A stretch of DNA of 64,000 nucleotides from Stropharia rugosoannulata (GCA_028532985.1 JANCIK010000005.1:2672501-2736500); one strand, 5' to 3'; positions 24,313-37,021 are shown, numbered from the stretch's first letter. Notes: generated by a model not told the origin, from the letters alone. Made by a program: numbers and translations.

Positions 24313-25530
24313 GAGATACGACTGTGCGTTGAAGTCTTAAGAGGACCTGGGATAATATAATGTCAGCGTAACTTGCAAAGTCTAGGGCGGAAAATTCAGA
24401 CACTGAAATGACGAGAAGCCCAGCAACCAGGCCCAGGGTATAGATCGTGCGTACAGGAGAGTATAAGGATGGGTTGAGCTCTTTCACATTGCATATTTGT
24501 ATGCAATAGCTAGTGCAGCACCTGTCCACATTACCTTGAGGTAGGTTGACATTGACGGCCACTGTGTAGAAGCAGAAGCATTGACTTATTGTGTATTGTC
24601 GTAGGTTGCCAAATTTCTAGGGTCGTGTTCTAGTACACCCATCCATAGTCCATGTACGTGAAACATTAGATTACGATACGAGCAGAGGATGTCGATCAGA
24701 CAGCAAGGCTTACTGCATGCGTTCCTTTCAAACCTAGAGAAACAGATTCAAGTAGTGTACGAATCGTATTGACGTAACAGCACAATGCAATCGACGGAAA
24801 TGTGTTCAGAAGCAAATCGATCCGCGAACTTGGTGGCTGAGAAGAAGCTTCCGATAAAGCAAATATCTGAGATGGCATATAACACAGTTGCTTTAGGCAC
24901 CTGCTTTGTGAGAAAGACATAAAGATGCTCGAATGCTCCCTCATATGATCTGGAAGCAGTTCGTTGTACTTATGGGAGGCCTACACATTTTTTTGTTAGT
25001 TTGCTGAGCTCTGGAATTTTATTCTTACCATACTCTATCTCTACAAAAAATCCTCGCTAAGACGGCATTGTCGCATCGCATCGTGTCAATCGCAGCCCCA
25101 GTACCATACGCATGTTTGCCTGCTCGTAGAATATGTGTCAATCTGTTCAATCTTCTACGGCACGCGTCATACAGTGCAGGATATTATTTCGTGACGCGTA
25201 TGTTAGAGAACGCGTTTCGTGCGAGGTAACTTGCATACATATAACCGTCTTGCTCACATCGCCTGAGCTGCGCAGGTAGGCAAACATCGGTACAAGATAA
25301 ACCAGATTTGTTAGCTTTTTGAATAACGCAGTTTCTGGCGGCTGTGAATTGCTACCTAAAATAATGACCCATAATGAATTCAGCGTGTAATGATAATTTA
25401 AGAAGTACGTACTCAAAACACAAGATCCAAGTACAAGCGGCATCGGTGAGCTTGAGGCCTTCATAAACCCCTTCGGAATCCGATTATTCCCCAGAACGAA
25501 GGAGACTATCGGTGCATACGACTGTGGCCT
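24313..25530. other. Spacer between MFS B and FRA10AC1 copy 1
   Basis: About 1.2 kb inside the left arm. Minus-strand frames such as TALFKKLTNLVYLVPMFAYL (about 25270-25330) and REHSSIFMSFSQSRCL (about 24890-24944) have weak counterparts in the right arm, where they are broken by stops. They may be remnants of a former gene between MFS and FRA10AC1. Confidence 0.4.
25140..25290 (-). pseudogene. Decayed copy of the YLR-SGD relic
   Basis: The minus strand shows FAYLRSSGDVSKT and, in a shifted frame, ARNAFSNIRVTK, matching the stretch at 19500-19761. The frame shift between the two halves marks it as degenerate. Confidence 0.35.
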
Positions 25531-26388
25531 TCAAGCAGGTTTGTTTAAGGAATCTTTGCCCTTCGAATGCCTACTATGATGCTGGCGAGGAGATCGAGAC
25601 CGCGATCTGCGCCGCCTGCGCGGTGTATGTCCACGCGAACAGTTCTGTTGGCCCTGCTCTTCTTCCTCTTCCCTTGACCTCTTCTTTGGGTTAAGAATTG
25701 CATGATCGTCCTCTTCTGTCGTATTCTCGGTTTTAACAACAACACTCTGTGCGTTCTCTTCTCGACGGTCTCCTGGCGGATTGACTTGGTTCCCGCTATG
25801 CTCGCCCTCTTTTGCCTTGTCTTTCTCCCGCTTATACATGAGCTTCTTGACGCATCGGCGGCACAGAACGACCTTGACCAACGCCGATTTGACTTCACCC
25901 AGTTCGATGTATGCAAATGGCAATTCGAGTGTCGTCAGGCTGACGCCAGCACTACTCTCCCCACCTGAGGCGAAATGATGATCACATCGCGTGTTCCCGC
26001 ATGTAGTCTCGCCTGCGCCTGCAAGCACTTCTTCTTCAGTACGCCATCGCAGGGCAAACTGTATCACATAGATATATATGTTCAATACTTGTCCAAAGAT
26101 GATAGAAAGCATACATACATTGCCTGATTTATAATGCTTCAGGTCGCATACCGCGAACTCGCGGTAGAGGCTTGAATAATATTTCTCGGCGAGCTTCTCA
26201 TCCCATGTAGTCGGTTTATCGTCTTCGTCGCGCAAAAACCTATTATATACAGTTAGTACTTGATTCCGAGATACCATGCCTCGTTCCACTGCTCACTTAT
26301 GAGAAGCTTTGAGAATCTCAAACTCAGTTATTCCAACTGGCGGCTGAGTGGCGGCCCGTGTGCTGCTGGAGGAGGGGTACAGAGCCAT
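25531..26388 (-). CDS. FRA10AC1: FRA10AC1 family splicing-associated protein, copy 1
   Basis: Nuclear protein of the FRA10AC1 family, found in spliceosomal complexes of animals and plants. Start at 26388 (MALYPSSSSTRAATQPPVG). A first intron follows ITEFEILKASHK. Then come FLRDEDDKPTTWDEKLAEKY, REFAVCDLKHYKSGN, a second intron, and FALRWRTEEEVLAGAGETTC with the paired Cys/His cluster CGNTRCDHH and VVLCRRCVKKLMYKREK. These are the family's central domain with a zinc-ribbon-like Cys set. The C-terminus is charged and ends with an Arg/Ser tract (TPRRRRRSRSRSPRQHHS), like splicing factors. Copy 2 at 42966-43797 lacks part of this Arg tract. Confidence 0.88.
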
Positions 26389-28625
26389 CTCAAACAGTCT
26401 ACTGAATTTCTTAAAGTCAGGTATAACTAGGCAGCTTGGTTGCGAGGTGCAGGCGGGGCATTAGATTAGTGACTGAGCGCCCCGAAACGCATGTAAGTAA
26501 GGATGCAAAGAAAGGAAAGTAGCATCACTGCGTCAGCACGGCCAATGCCGACATATTTCAACGTCCGACCTCGGCCCGGCGGCGCATTCTCACTGGGGCG
26601 ACTCAACTATCGCATGCCCTTTTGTAAGTAGTCAGAGAGGTTTATTATGGTCCAAAACTTTCTGGAAACGTACTTCAAGCTTAAAAGTACTTGACGCTTA
26701 TCGACTACATAGTCGGGATTTATACCGACAAACTGCACCGATGTGCGCCGTGCGCCGCAGGCGCCATGCTTCCGAGTCTGTGGCGGATTTGCATCGAAGC
26801 CCAGTGATGGTGAGATTTGCGCTAATGTTCCAGAGACTAAGTAGTCCGGCGCCACCGTCGTCCGTGCACATTGACACCAAATGCGCACCATCATCCGAGT
26901 CTATACTCCGAGTCTGGCCCGCAAGGCAAATTCCCCAACCCAACGCCTTGTGTCGACATAATTTGAAGCAGTACCTAGGCACCGCACAATAAGCCCCGCG
27001 GCCAATAGTCACGACTCGTTGATCTACTGCGTCTTTGCTGCGTCTGTACACTTAGGCTATTAGTATTCAAGTTTCGGTGAAGTAGTAGCCTCTCTGACAT
27101 GTGTAGTGCAGTGTATCTTGGTGTAGTACACTGTAACGTCGTAAGCAAGCACCTCCTGAGTCGGCTCCTGTGAACGAGTCGGTTTTGGGCTCATGTCGGA
27201 TATAAACATGAGTCTAGGTAGAAGTGCTTATGCGCGCCGCGGCATACTTATGAGCCTTCGTGAACTCACTTCCGAGTCTTCCATCGCCGCTCATGTCGGT
27301 GTGATTCTCATTTCTGAAGATGGTCGTCTAGTAAGTAATTTCACGTGTGATCGTCATGCCACTGCACGGCACTATGTTGCCTTCACTTCCAAATTATTCC
27401 TCCCAAGTTCATACTTTCCCTTGACTACTACTTACCAAGCTTACACTTCATCCATGCACACGTGTTCTACTTAACTTTCAGAGTTCTATAAATACACGGG
27501 GTTGGCGCCGCTCTTCGCCTTGAAGCTCGAAGCGCAAATGTGCTAAGTTACCTTACTTAAGTACTAGCGTACACACGCCCGGAGGCCGGAGCTTGCTCTT
27601 TGACAATTCCGCATGAGCTGTGGCACTGGTAGCACGCTTAGGCTCATGTTGCTTTCGTGCCGCTAGAAGCTCAGATGTGGTATGCCAATCAATCGACTGT
27701 CGACTCGAGTCTCGCAAGTCCTTTACCATAGGCTCAAATCAGAACTCGTCGGAAGTGCACCCACGCACACTTAGTTCGCACTCACCAGACCGCCTTCGCG
27801 CTCTGCACAGCGCGTTTCTGTACTAGTGCCCGCCACAGGCCGGCGTGCGTCAGGGTCAGCCCATTTTGTACGTATGTAGAGTAGAGTACATACATACTTG
27901 CAATTCGAGGTGTTACTTATGTAACTACCTACATACCTTAAAAGTTAATCCATGAACTAACCTTCCCTTAACCTTCCCTGCTTTAGCTTTAGCTGATTTC
28001 CCCGCATTAGCTGATCTGATTCTCTACTACCCTTACTGATTTATGTACATACATACATTATACATACATACTTCACAATCAGATGATCTCGAGTCGTTGC
28101 TTAATTTTAGCTGATTCTCCCATCCTTGCATCGATCAATCGCCTCTAACTTGACTTATTTGACTTGAACTGAAGTGCCATAAAGCTACGGCGGGACGGAG
28201 GGGTGCGTCGGAACTCGGCAGCCGGACGTTGTGTCCGGAGTCTACTGTCTCGGGCATCAATCATAATCACTGAGTGCGCCAAAAGTACTTACGCAAGACT
28301 ACTACGCATCGAATACGCGCAGGCTTAATACGCCCACCGCCCGTCTCCCCGCCCCGCGTGCGTCCGGCGTCTCCTTGACCCTATGCACAGTGCCGGTGCC
28401 GGTGCCGGTGCGGCAAACTGCAAACGCACACAAAGTTGTTGCGACAGTGCGCATTGAATGTACGTACGTAGCTGCCGTGAGCGCGTATTCTGCCTGTATG
28501 TAATAAATAACGGGTACGGAGTACCAAGCGAGTGCGGTACCGTGCTGTCATACATATGTAGGTATGCTATGCGTCCCAGGAGGAGTGGGAGTGGGGTGGA
28601 GTGGGCACGGGAGTATAATACATAC

Positions 28626-28655
28626 GGGAGTGGGAGTGGGAGTGGGAGTGGGAGT
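28626..28655. repeat. GGGAGT microsatellite
   Basis: Five perfect 6-bp units, with related imperfect units just upstream (28581-28615). Confidence 0.9.
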
Positions 28656-28733
28656 GGGGTGGAGGCTGGATACCCGAAGCAGAGGGGAATTCAGTATGAG
28701 TCTACTCTATGAGTCTATGAAAAGCGAAGGAAT

Positions 28734-28760
28734 ATCCATCCATCCATCCATCCATCCATC
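28734..28760. repeat. ATCC tetranucleotide microsatellite
   Basis: About 6.75 perfect units. Confidence 0.9.
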
Positions 28761-29675
28761 TATGTATTATGTACTACGACAAGAAGTCACATCAGGCTCA
28801 GGACGCGAAGCAGCGAACTCGGACGACGAGAAGCATGAGAATATATTCATTTGTGCTGTGCGAGTGACGTCGTTTGATTCTTGAACTTTTGGACTCATCA
28901 TACGGAGTGTAATTTTAATTAAACAAACAAGAATACAATACGTACCTGCACCCAGCTTTAAGCCGTCAGGTGGTTCTGGCCAGGGCGCTTGCAACGAATC
29001 GAGGGTTACGGACGGAAGGTCGTGTGCCGGGAATGGCACATGTAGATAGTAATAGAGGGCGGGATACGAGTCGTACAATGAGCGAAAGAAACGAGAAACG
29101 AACGAAGGAGAAAGAGAAAGAGACGCGAGAAACGACAAACGACAAACGAACAAGGGGGTCCAGGCCGACGAAGTATAACGAGGGGACAATATTAACAGCC
29201 CAAGCGTTCTTGACCTACATACATACGTGGTATCTACTTTACATACCTGTACAGTACAGTACATACACACTACAGCCTATACTCTATACTGCGCCCGTGC
29301 CGTCCGACGCGCGTCAGGCCGACTCGGGATTTAGTAGTACATAGCCTGTAAGCAACCTGTAGGCGTCAGACAGACAGACAGTGTCAGTGCAACGTCAGTG
29401 CCGTGGGAACGGCTGGGCGCGCGCTTATAGTTGACTTGGTATGTAGTACGGGTCGTGCGGCTGAATCATGAATCAGTCACTCGGTGGCTTCAAGCTTCAA
29501 GCTTCAGGTGGGAGCGGGAGAGACGCCAAGCCGCGCGGGGCGGCACCGCGCGGACCCTGGATTTTTGGATCTTGATGTACGTACTTACTGTACTTACCTG
29601 TATTTACTTGCTTATGTGTTGTAGTAAGTAATATGCACAGATGTAGTGTGTGTGAACTTTGAAGCGGCTAGAAAT

Positions 29676-29710
29676 GGAAGTGGAAGTGGAAGTGGAAGTG
29701 GAAGTGGAAG
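29676..29710. repeat. GGAAGT microsatellite
   Basis: Nearly six perfect hexamer units followed by a further purine-only run to about 29780 on this strand. Confidence 0.9.
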
Positions 29711-29844
29711 AGGTGGGCGGACGAAGGATAGGCGGAGGATGGTCGAAGGAAGAGGAAGGGGAAGGGGAAGAGGAAAGAGGGAAACATACATACATACTTA
29801 CATATGTACACATATATGTAAACGTCGAACGGGAACGGTGAAAG

Positions 29845-29865
29845 CGCGCACGCACGCACGCACGC
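29845..29865. repeat. GCAC microsatellite
   Basis: About five tetranucleotide units. A complementary GTGC array lies 180 bp downstream at 30040-30065. Confidence 0.85.
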
Positions 29866-30039
29866 GTACGGGGTCTAGGTGCCTGGTCCTGGACTCTGGT
29901 GCCTTGGGATAGGGACTGAGACTGGGATTCACATTCAGGGCGCGTCGGACGTCGGAGGACTCAGTGGAGCTGCAGAAGTGGCAGGACGCGTACATACGAG
30001 GTGACAAACCCGGCACGGGCTTAGGAGCGTTTGGCCGAC

Positions 30040-30065
30040 GCGAGCGAGCGTGCGTGCGTGCGTGC
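30040..30065. repeat. GCGA/GCGT microsatellite
   Basis: Tandem gcga then gtgc units; partly complementary to the array at 29845-29865. Confidence 0.85.
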
Positions 30066-30985
30066 CTCAGTGAATGGAATGGTGTGCACTTGTGTCAGTG
30101 GGGAGCGTTGGCACAGGTGCACGGGAGAGGGAGGATGGTGGTGAGAGCGAGAGTGACAGGCAAAATGGGCAGAAAAAAAACTAACTAGCAGGATCTCAGA
30201 AAGGCGCACTTGCGCAGATCTCGCAGCATTCGATAGTGCGGTACGGGACCGAGCCGAGCCGAGCATAGCCGAGCATAGCGCTGAGTATTTGAGAGTCGAG
30301 ACGGTGTGCATAGGATCGAGCGGGAAGTGCGAAGGGTATGTAGTGTAGAGCGTTCGAGACGTGCATAGAGGGCGGATGTGGCACAGGGGATGCATGCTGG
30401 GTGCATAGAAATCGGAGGCGGGTATTTATAGAGTAGGTAAGTTGGGTACGGTGCGTGCGTGCGTGCGCATTTTGGATAAGCAGGCCCCGTGCATGGAAGG
30501 AAGTCGGGAATGAGATCGGGGTGGCGGGGATGGAGTGGCGGGGCTGATGGGGATGGGGTGGAGAGTGAGTAGGACAGCAGAGCGGGGCGAGTACGTCCGT
30601 AAGTACTAATATAGACCAACAGCAGTGACAGGGAGCGTGCAGCGTAGCACAGACGGGCTAAACCAAACACACCGGCGGGTGACTAGACCGCAGAGCTGCA
30701 GAGGTGATTGCAGTGTGATTGTGTTCGGATAACCTTTGTTGGGGATTGCGCCCGGTGATACCCTCACTGCGGGGTATCAGGCTCCGTCCGGGGACTTTCC
30801 ATTCTCGGCGTCGCGCGTCCCGTCGTGCGGTGGATACGCAGTACGCGTATGCAATAGATTAGCCGGAGAGTTAGAGAGTGGCGATGTCGGGATGGTGGGC
30901 TAGGGATGGGCGTGTCACGCGGCTGGCGGGGCGGGGGTGATGGGAACAGGTGTCAACGGGGAAGATCGATCAGGGGCCCATTCCA

Positions 30986-30991
30986 TATAAA
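30986..30991 (+). promoter_or_regulatory. TATA box of the 1408-aa protein gene
   Basis: TATAAA, 45 bp upstream of the ATG at 31031, which supports that ATG as the start. Confidence 0.6.
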
Positions 30992-31030
30992 CTCGTGCTC
31001 GTACTAGCTTCTTGTCCGAAGTCTGGAGCC

Positions 31031-34000
31031 ATGCTCTCTCTCCGCGTCACCACAAGACCAACCCCCGCCCCGTCCCCGCCTGCATCCCCAGCCTCCTCAC
31101 TCAAAGCACCCTCCCTGCGCCTCCGCATCAAAAACGCTCTCCTCAGCGCACCCACGCCCACCCTTGCTGACCTCGCCTTTGACGACTCCCCGCTCCTGCC
31201 CCACCCCAGAGCTCCCACCCCAGTACACCCTCCCGTGCCAGCCCCAGCCCCAACACTCGCCCCCGCGCCTACCATGCCAGCGCAGACCCGCCAGCTGCAC
31301 ACGTGAGTCCCCCCTCCCCTCCCCAGTTCATTACTTACCTCCCCACCGTCCACCCAGCTCCCGCTCCCCATCGCCCTCCCCCGCACCCCGTTCTGCCTCC
31401 GCCTCCAACCCCGCCTCCACCCCCGCCCCCGCCAAGCCGCCCCGCACCGGCGGTGGGGCCGGCGGCGGCATCATCCGCATGCTCACCACCAAACTCTCCC
31501 GCACACCACATCCCACCCCGGCCCCTACAGCGCGGCGCACCTCCACCCTCCCCCTCCCGCTCGCGCGCTCCGGGTCCAGTGCGCAAAAAGCCGCGCTCGC
31601 CGCAGAAGCCGCCGCCGAGCGACGCACCGCTGCCCTGCGCGCGCGCGGTCTCCTGCCCCCCCTCCCCTCGCGCGATCTGAGCGAGCAGGAGCGCGCACAG
31701 GATGCCCGCATACCCGTCGTCTCTGGTTCGCTGCATGAGGATGGAGGTCAAGGTCAAGGTCTCTCCGCGGCTGATATCATCAAGCGCGAGTGGGAGGCGC
31801 GCAATGCCGCTGCTGCTGGGCATGAGCATGACGTCGGTTTTGGCAGTGTGCTAGGAACGAGTATAGTCGAGGAACCCGAAGAAGAAGAAGAAGAGGAGCT
31901 AGCGCGTAGGAGTGGGAGTGCTAGCGCGGCGTCGCATCGCCAGTCAACAGAAGCAGAAGCAGAAGCAGAAGAAGAACTTGACCCACAGGCGGAGGAAGCC
32001 CGGACCAAAGTGCGAATGCGCGAATTCCGCTTTGGCGGCGCGGCTGCGTCGCGCGGGCCCACGCCTGCATTTGGCGAACCTACCACCACCACCGCCACCA
32101 CCGCTTATACCAATTCATCCGGTATGCATAGCGATAGCGAGCAGGATGATTATGATTATGAGCACCAGCATGAGGAGGGGGAGGAGGATGATCATGAGGA
32201 AGAATCGATTAGCATCGCGTATGAAGACGAGCCGGTTTATGACAACGAGCTGACGGCCACGTTTGGCTTTGGCACTACAACCACAACGTCGACGTCGACA
32301 TCGAACGCCCTCCCCCCGCCTACGCTCGCCCTCGTGCCCGCGTCGCCTGCTTCTTCGAGCGCGTCGCCTATGCCTACGCCCACGCACTCGGATACGCCCG
32401 GTCCGACACCCGCCTCGCCTTCGCCCTCGCAGCCACTGACACCCGCCTCGCCCTCCTCGCTCGCGGGCCTCCCGCCCACGCCCGCGCTCGCTTTGTCGCC
32501 GTTCTCGGCGTATTTCGCGCCTGAAGTTGGAGATGTAGATGAGACGGCCTCCTCCCCCGCGTCCGCGCCCATACCCCTTTCCACCGCTCCTGCGCATACT
32601 CCATCGGCCCCCACACCTGCACCCGCACCGGTACACGCATCAACACCCGCACCCGCACCGGTACATTCGTCACCGTCACCAGTGCCGTCATCACCACAAG
32701 CAGACGCACACACCGCACAGGCACACGCACCCCCGCGCTCGCCGCGCTTAGCGGCGTTCGGCCCGCCCGTGCACCCCCCGCCTGCAGCTGCCCCGCCGCC
32801 TGTGCCATCTTCGCCGAGGTTGAGTAGCGCGCCTGGATCGCCGAGGTTGCCTTCCTCTCCTAGGCTGGGTAGTACGCCTGGGTTGGGTAGTACGCCTGGG
32901 TTGGGTAGTGCTCCTGGGTTGAGTAGTGCTCCTGGATCGCCCAGGTTGCTGCCCTCCGCGCCTGCATCGCCTAGGACGGCGTCCGCGGTGGTGGTTCTAC
33001 AGCAAGCGCCTTCGTCGCCTGGGCTGGGTCACGGTGGTATGCCGGGCTCGTCTCGGTTGGGTGGTGGTGGGAGTGGTAGTGGCGGTAGCCCTGGGAGCCC
33101 GAAGGGCCCCAGAGCACGCGTGCCGTCTGTGCGCGCTGCGCGGGGTTTGGAGAGGGGGAAGAGTGAGGAGGAGAGGGTGAAGATCGAGAAGGCGCAGAGT
33201 GAGCAAGACAAAGTGAAAAGTGAGGAGGAGAGGGCGGAGGAAGAGAAAGCAAGAGCAGAGAAAGCAAAGAAGGAGAAGGAAAAGGCGCGGAGTAGGGTGC
33301 ACCCGGATTTGCAGGCTTTCATGTTCCCACTTCCGCCGTCGCCGTTGCCTTCGCCATTGCCTTCTCCATTACCGTCGCCGCGCGTTGGAGTGTCGGGTTT
33401 TGGAGTGTCGGGCTTTGGGCCAACGTTGGGCGCGGGTCTGACCCTGGGCATGAGCGCGGATGTGGACGGACGAAGGGAGGAGGATGGAGAGGAGGACGTG
33501 TTGGGTGGTGTGGTTGGTGGGTTGAGGAAGGGACGGGATGGAGGAGGTGGTGGTGGTGTTTCAGCAGGTAGTGGTGGTGCAGAACGAAACCCAGACATGA
33601 CCGCGTCGCAGGTGGAGCCGGAGCTGGAGCCGCGCACAAGAGCAAGAGGAACAGCGGGCGGTGATGCTGATGGTGGGGCCGATGATGATCGGCGTCTTGA
33701 TGCGGATGCGGATGCGGATACGCGCGTGCGTCGTGCCGGTGGTGGTGGTGGTGTTGATCAAGAGAAAGAGAAAGAGAAAGAGACAAAGCGCGCTGGACGC
33801 TCGCGCCCCGTGCCGAAGGGCAAACTTGGTGCGCTGAGCGTGTGGACTGCGGCTGATGCGGGGCCGGGCGGGGGCGGGGGTGTTGAGGGGGTGGTGCTGG
33901 ACCGGGATGAGGGTGATGGTGAAGGTGAAGGTGAAGGTGATGAGCAGCAGGGGGTGGATGGGGGTGCAGGTGTGGAGGGCGGGATGTGTACCGTGCAGGA

Positions 34001-35312
34001 GGAAGATGAAGACGAGGACGGGGCGGAGGGTGCGAAGGTGAAGACGAAGGCGACCGTGAAGGCGACCGTGAAGGAGGACTCTGGGACGAGGGAGACGAAG
34101 AAGTGGACCACGCTCCCACCCTTGCTCATGGGCCCGCGTAGCCCCCGCAGTGCGCGGTCTGTGTCTGGCTCTTCGGTATCCGCCGCCGCGTCCGTTGCGC
34201 GCTCGGTGTCTGCGACATCGTCGGTAGCGGGCGCCGTGTCTGTGGCGCGCGCGCCGTCTGTGGCGAGCGTCGGCTCTGGTTCTGGTTCGGTCTCTGGCGC
34301 GGGCGCGGTGCGGCATAGGCGAAGCGGGAGCACGGCGCGCAGCGCGAGTGTCAGTTTTAGTGCGAGTGTGAGTGGGCATGGGCATGGACACGGAAGCGTA
34401 TCTGGACACGGACACGGAAGCACTTCTGGGCACGGACACGACCACACCAACGCCAACACCAACACCACACTGGCGGGTACGGGTAACGCACCACCGCCAA
34501 CGCCTGATATACGCGTTCTATCGGAAGAGGCCGCGGGGGGGCTAGCGGAGTCAACGGTCCTCCCTAGAGGGATGACCGCATCTTCAGGGCTAACCGCGTC
34601 TGCGTCGCTCCCTCTCCCGGAGTCGTCGTCCTTGCCCACTTCCGACTCGTTAACTGCGTCCTCGTCTCTACCTGCCTCGTCCTCCCTGCCCGTACCCAAC
34701 GGATCCTCAACGGCACCCACAACATCGACCTCGACCTCACCCCCGCCCGCTACGCGCGCCCCGCGGCGCGCCGCCACGACGGCCACCTCCGATGCTGGCC
34801 GCAAGTCGTTCAACCCGTTCAAGCGCAGCGCGAGTGCCGCCCGCGCCCCGCTCTCTCCTACCCGACCCAACACCAACGCCAACGCCAACACAAATACCCT
34901 CACTAACACTACCGCGGGTGAAGGAGCCGATAGTAAACAGGAGAAGAGTAAGAGTGCACGCAGGCTCTCGGTCGCGGCGTACCTCCGGCGGTCTATCACC
35001 TCTTCGTCGTCTTCCAATGCAGCGGGAGGGGACAAGGAGAGGGGGCGAACGTACCGCGCAGGCGCGCATTTGCCGCCGTCGCCGAGCGTCCCGGCCGAGT
35101 TCGCGCATATGATTGGCGCGCGGGCGACCTCGCCCAACCCTCATTTCGATGGCGCGAGTGATAACAACCGCGCGCGGAGCCCGCCGACGTCGCCTGGGCC
35201 GCGTCAGGCGGTGGCGCCTGTGCTGTACACCTCGGGTGGGATCCTGCTTGAGACGGCGGCGATTGAGGATGAGGAGACGAGGCGGATGACGGAGCTGGCG
35301 TTTTTGGGCTAG
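31031..35312 (+). CDS. Large low-complexity protein with conserved C-terminal tail (unknown)
   Basis: Not a family I recognise. Exon 1 is 31031-31302, a 55-bp intron follows, and exon 2 is 31358-35312; together 1408 residues with no break. Nearly the whole protein is predicted disordered by composition: Pro/Ser/Ala-rich N-half, acidic runs (EEEEEEE near 31880), GSTPGL-type repeats (32864-32935), a Glu/Lys-rich charged helix-like stretch (33160-33290) and Ser/Gly/His repeats (34370-34440). The C-terminal 190 residues contain three blocks also found in the neighbouring paralog: KSFNPFKRSASAARAP, RRLSVAAYLRRSI, and RQAVAPVLYTSGG...AAIEDEETRRMTELAFL. The basic FNPF and YLRRSI blocks and the acidic tail look like short interaction motifs. 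No transmembrane segment or signal peptide is seen. The gene is far more GC-rich than its flanks. Confidence 0.75.
32864..32935 (+). repeat. 18-bp coding tandem repeat
   Basis: About four units encoding GSTPGL / GSAPGL / SSAPG in the disordered part of the 1408-aa protein. Confidence 0.8.
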
Positions 35313-37021
35313 CTGGGTGTTACGCTTGAGCTTCGAGGCTTCGGGCTTTGAGCTTCGAGGCTTCGATCTTCGAGTGTGCTTTTCTTTCTTTTCTTTCTGG
35401 TTTTATGTTGTGCAGTCGAGGGTGGAGCGGCGAGTGCGGATTGTGGATTTGTGGATTTGTGGATCTGGTTGGATTTCTTTTCAGTTTCTTCTTTCTGTTT
35501 TCTTCCTGTTTTGTGTTATCTGTTTGGTACCTCCCCACCTCCTCTCTTTCCTTTTCTTTTTTCTCTCTGGTTCTGGTTCTGGCTATGATAACAAAAGAAG
35601 TACCCACTCATGATGATTTCTCGGCCGGTGCGGATTTGGCCGGCGCTCCCATCTCTCTCTCTCTTCCGTTCTCCCTCTCTCTCTCTCTCCCTCCCTCGAT
35701 CTCCCACCCCGGAATATCTCTATCAAAGTAGCATCTTAATGCATATACATACATACCACCTGGCACCCTCTCTCATTTCACCCCTTTTCTGTTAACTGTT
35801 TCTTTGAATCTACGCGGATGCATTCATTGGCAATACACAATACATATAATACAATACATACATTGCATGCAGAGTACTTTATTATCATATCGTAACTTAA
35901 CTTAACCGTAACCATAACCGTAACTGTGACTATGAAATATATTGCATATCGCGTATCGTATCGAAGTATCGAATTGAGTCACACCATCATAGTAAGGATA
36001 AGGATAACCATTGGCACCCTGCAGTGCTCAGTCGTGTTTTGGCGTTCGTTATGTAGAGTAGAGTACGTAGCGCTTGTTTCAACTTTCGTGCCTATGGAAG
36101 TCGAGAATCGTACAGTAACATATGTACATACTGTAAGTTGTAACATACTGCTTTGCAATGAACTTGGCGCTTGGCGCTTGGCGGTTCTCGCGTTTGTCGC
36201 GTTTGTCGTGCCTTGCCATGCCATGCGCGTCCGCCTTCCAAAGTCCATACATGCGCTAAGCGCTCGCGCGCTTGCTGTGCTTTTCGATCAAGTACGTATG
36301 TAGATGATAATCATGGCGCGTTGACTGAAGCTGATACATATGCAGCGATATGTAAGTAAGTAAGTAGGTACATACCTTGCAGAGTCAGGGAAACAGAAAT
36401 ATTTAACAGGCCGGGTTAGGCCCCTGGTAAAGCTGACTTTTCATCGGCAGCCTGGACCGCCGTGGGTTATTGGTGTCGACTGCGGAACTATGTCTGTGAA
36501 AAGTGCTAGTAGCTTGATAGCTGGTAATCTGGGGTACTGTTTCTTAGACCAAATGAAGCGCTTGTGATTCGGTAAGTAGTACTGTACTAGCTAGGGGGAA
36601 GAGAATTTAGTAGTAGTACATAGTGCGGACGCGAAGTCGAATACTCGGAGGCCAGGATTAGAGGCTGCATGTATGCAGTCACACCGTACACGGACACTCC
36701 GATTCCAGGGTGTGCACCCTGGATAGATCGGTAGTGGTATGTAGTACACCTCTGCGCCGCTCGCGTACGCGTTCGAATCCTCCTTTGTAGTATGTACATA
36801 TGCAGCAGTATGTGCGGACTTCCGCGCTGCCTACTAGTAACTAGTGCACGAGCTTCTAGAGGCACGGCGCGGCGGTAGGCCATGCAGTGCTATATCATCC
36901 ACCCCACCCCAGTGTGCCTCTCTTGCTTTACATCTCTTGTCTGATCACACCTCCTTTTACCCCGCCCGCCTGTGCGCCCGTGTGCCCTTAGGAGACCAGC
37001 CCCGGGCCCAGTGGGACGTTT
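35313..37021. other. Intergenic region between the paralogous pair
   Basis: About 1.7 kb. A pyrimidine-rich ctctctct stretch at 35650-35710 and TACATA/ACATAC runs. No supported gene, and no clear first exon for the downstream paralog was found. Confidence 0.45.

Larger units (their letters stand above)
21920..26560. repeat. Left arm of large inverted duplication
   Basis: Reverse-complement homologous to 42800-48110. By eye most matched stretches are well over 90% identical, including introns and flanks. The arm contains MFS B and FRA10AC1 copy 1, both minus. Its outer edge lies just past the MFS B stop; its inner edge lies about 170 bp beyond the FRA10AC1 start (shared stretch tgtcggcattggccgtgctg). 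It is shorter than the right arm mainly because an approximately 830-bp segment at 43840-44690 has only about 80 bp of counterpart here. Confidence 0.9.
26561..30985. other. Gene-poor, microsatellite-rich interval
   Basis: About 4.4 kb with no supported gene. It is dense in simple repeats: TACATA/GTAC runs (27870-28080, 29210-29290, 29780-29820), GGGAGT, ATCC, GGAAGT, GCAC and GTGC arrays. Long open frames exist on both strands but are low-complexity artefacts of these repeats. Confidence 0.6.

Noticed and set aside
29650..30670. Several open frames of 60-160 codons on both strands
   Set aside because: They translate microsatellites and have no conserved block or gene context.
33758..35137. 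Long minus-strand open frame (459 codons) antisense to the 1408-aa gene
   Set aside because: A GC-rich, repeat-driven shadow; the plus strand has the TATA box, intron and conserved C-terminal blocks.
36715..36790. tRNA-like B box (GTTCGAATCC)
   Set aside because: No matching box A, the T stem does not pair, and no acceptor stem can be drawn.
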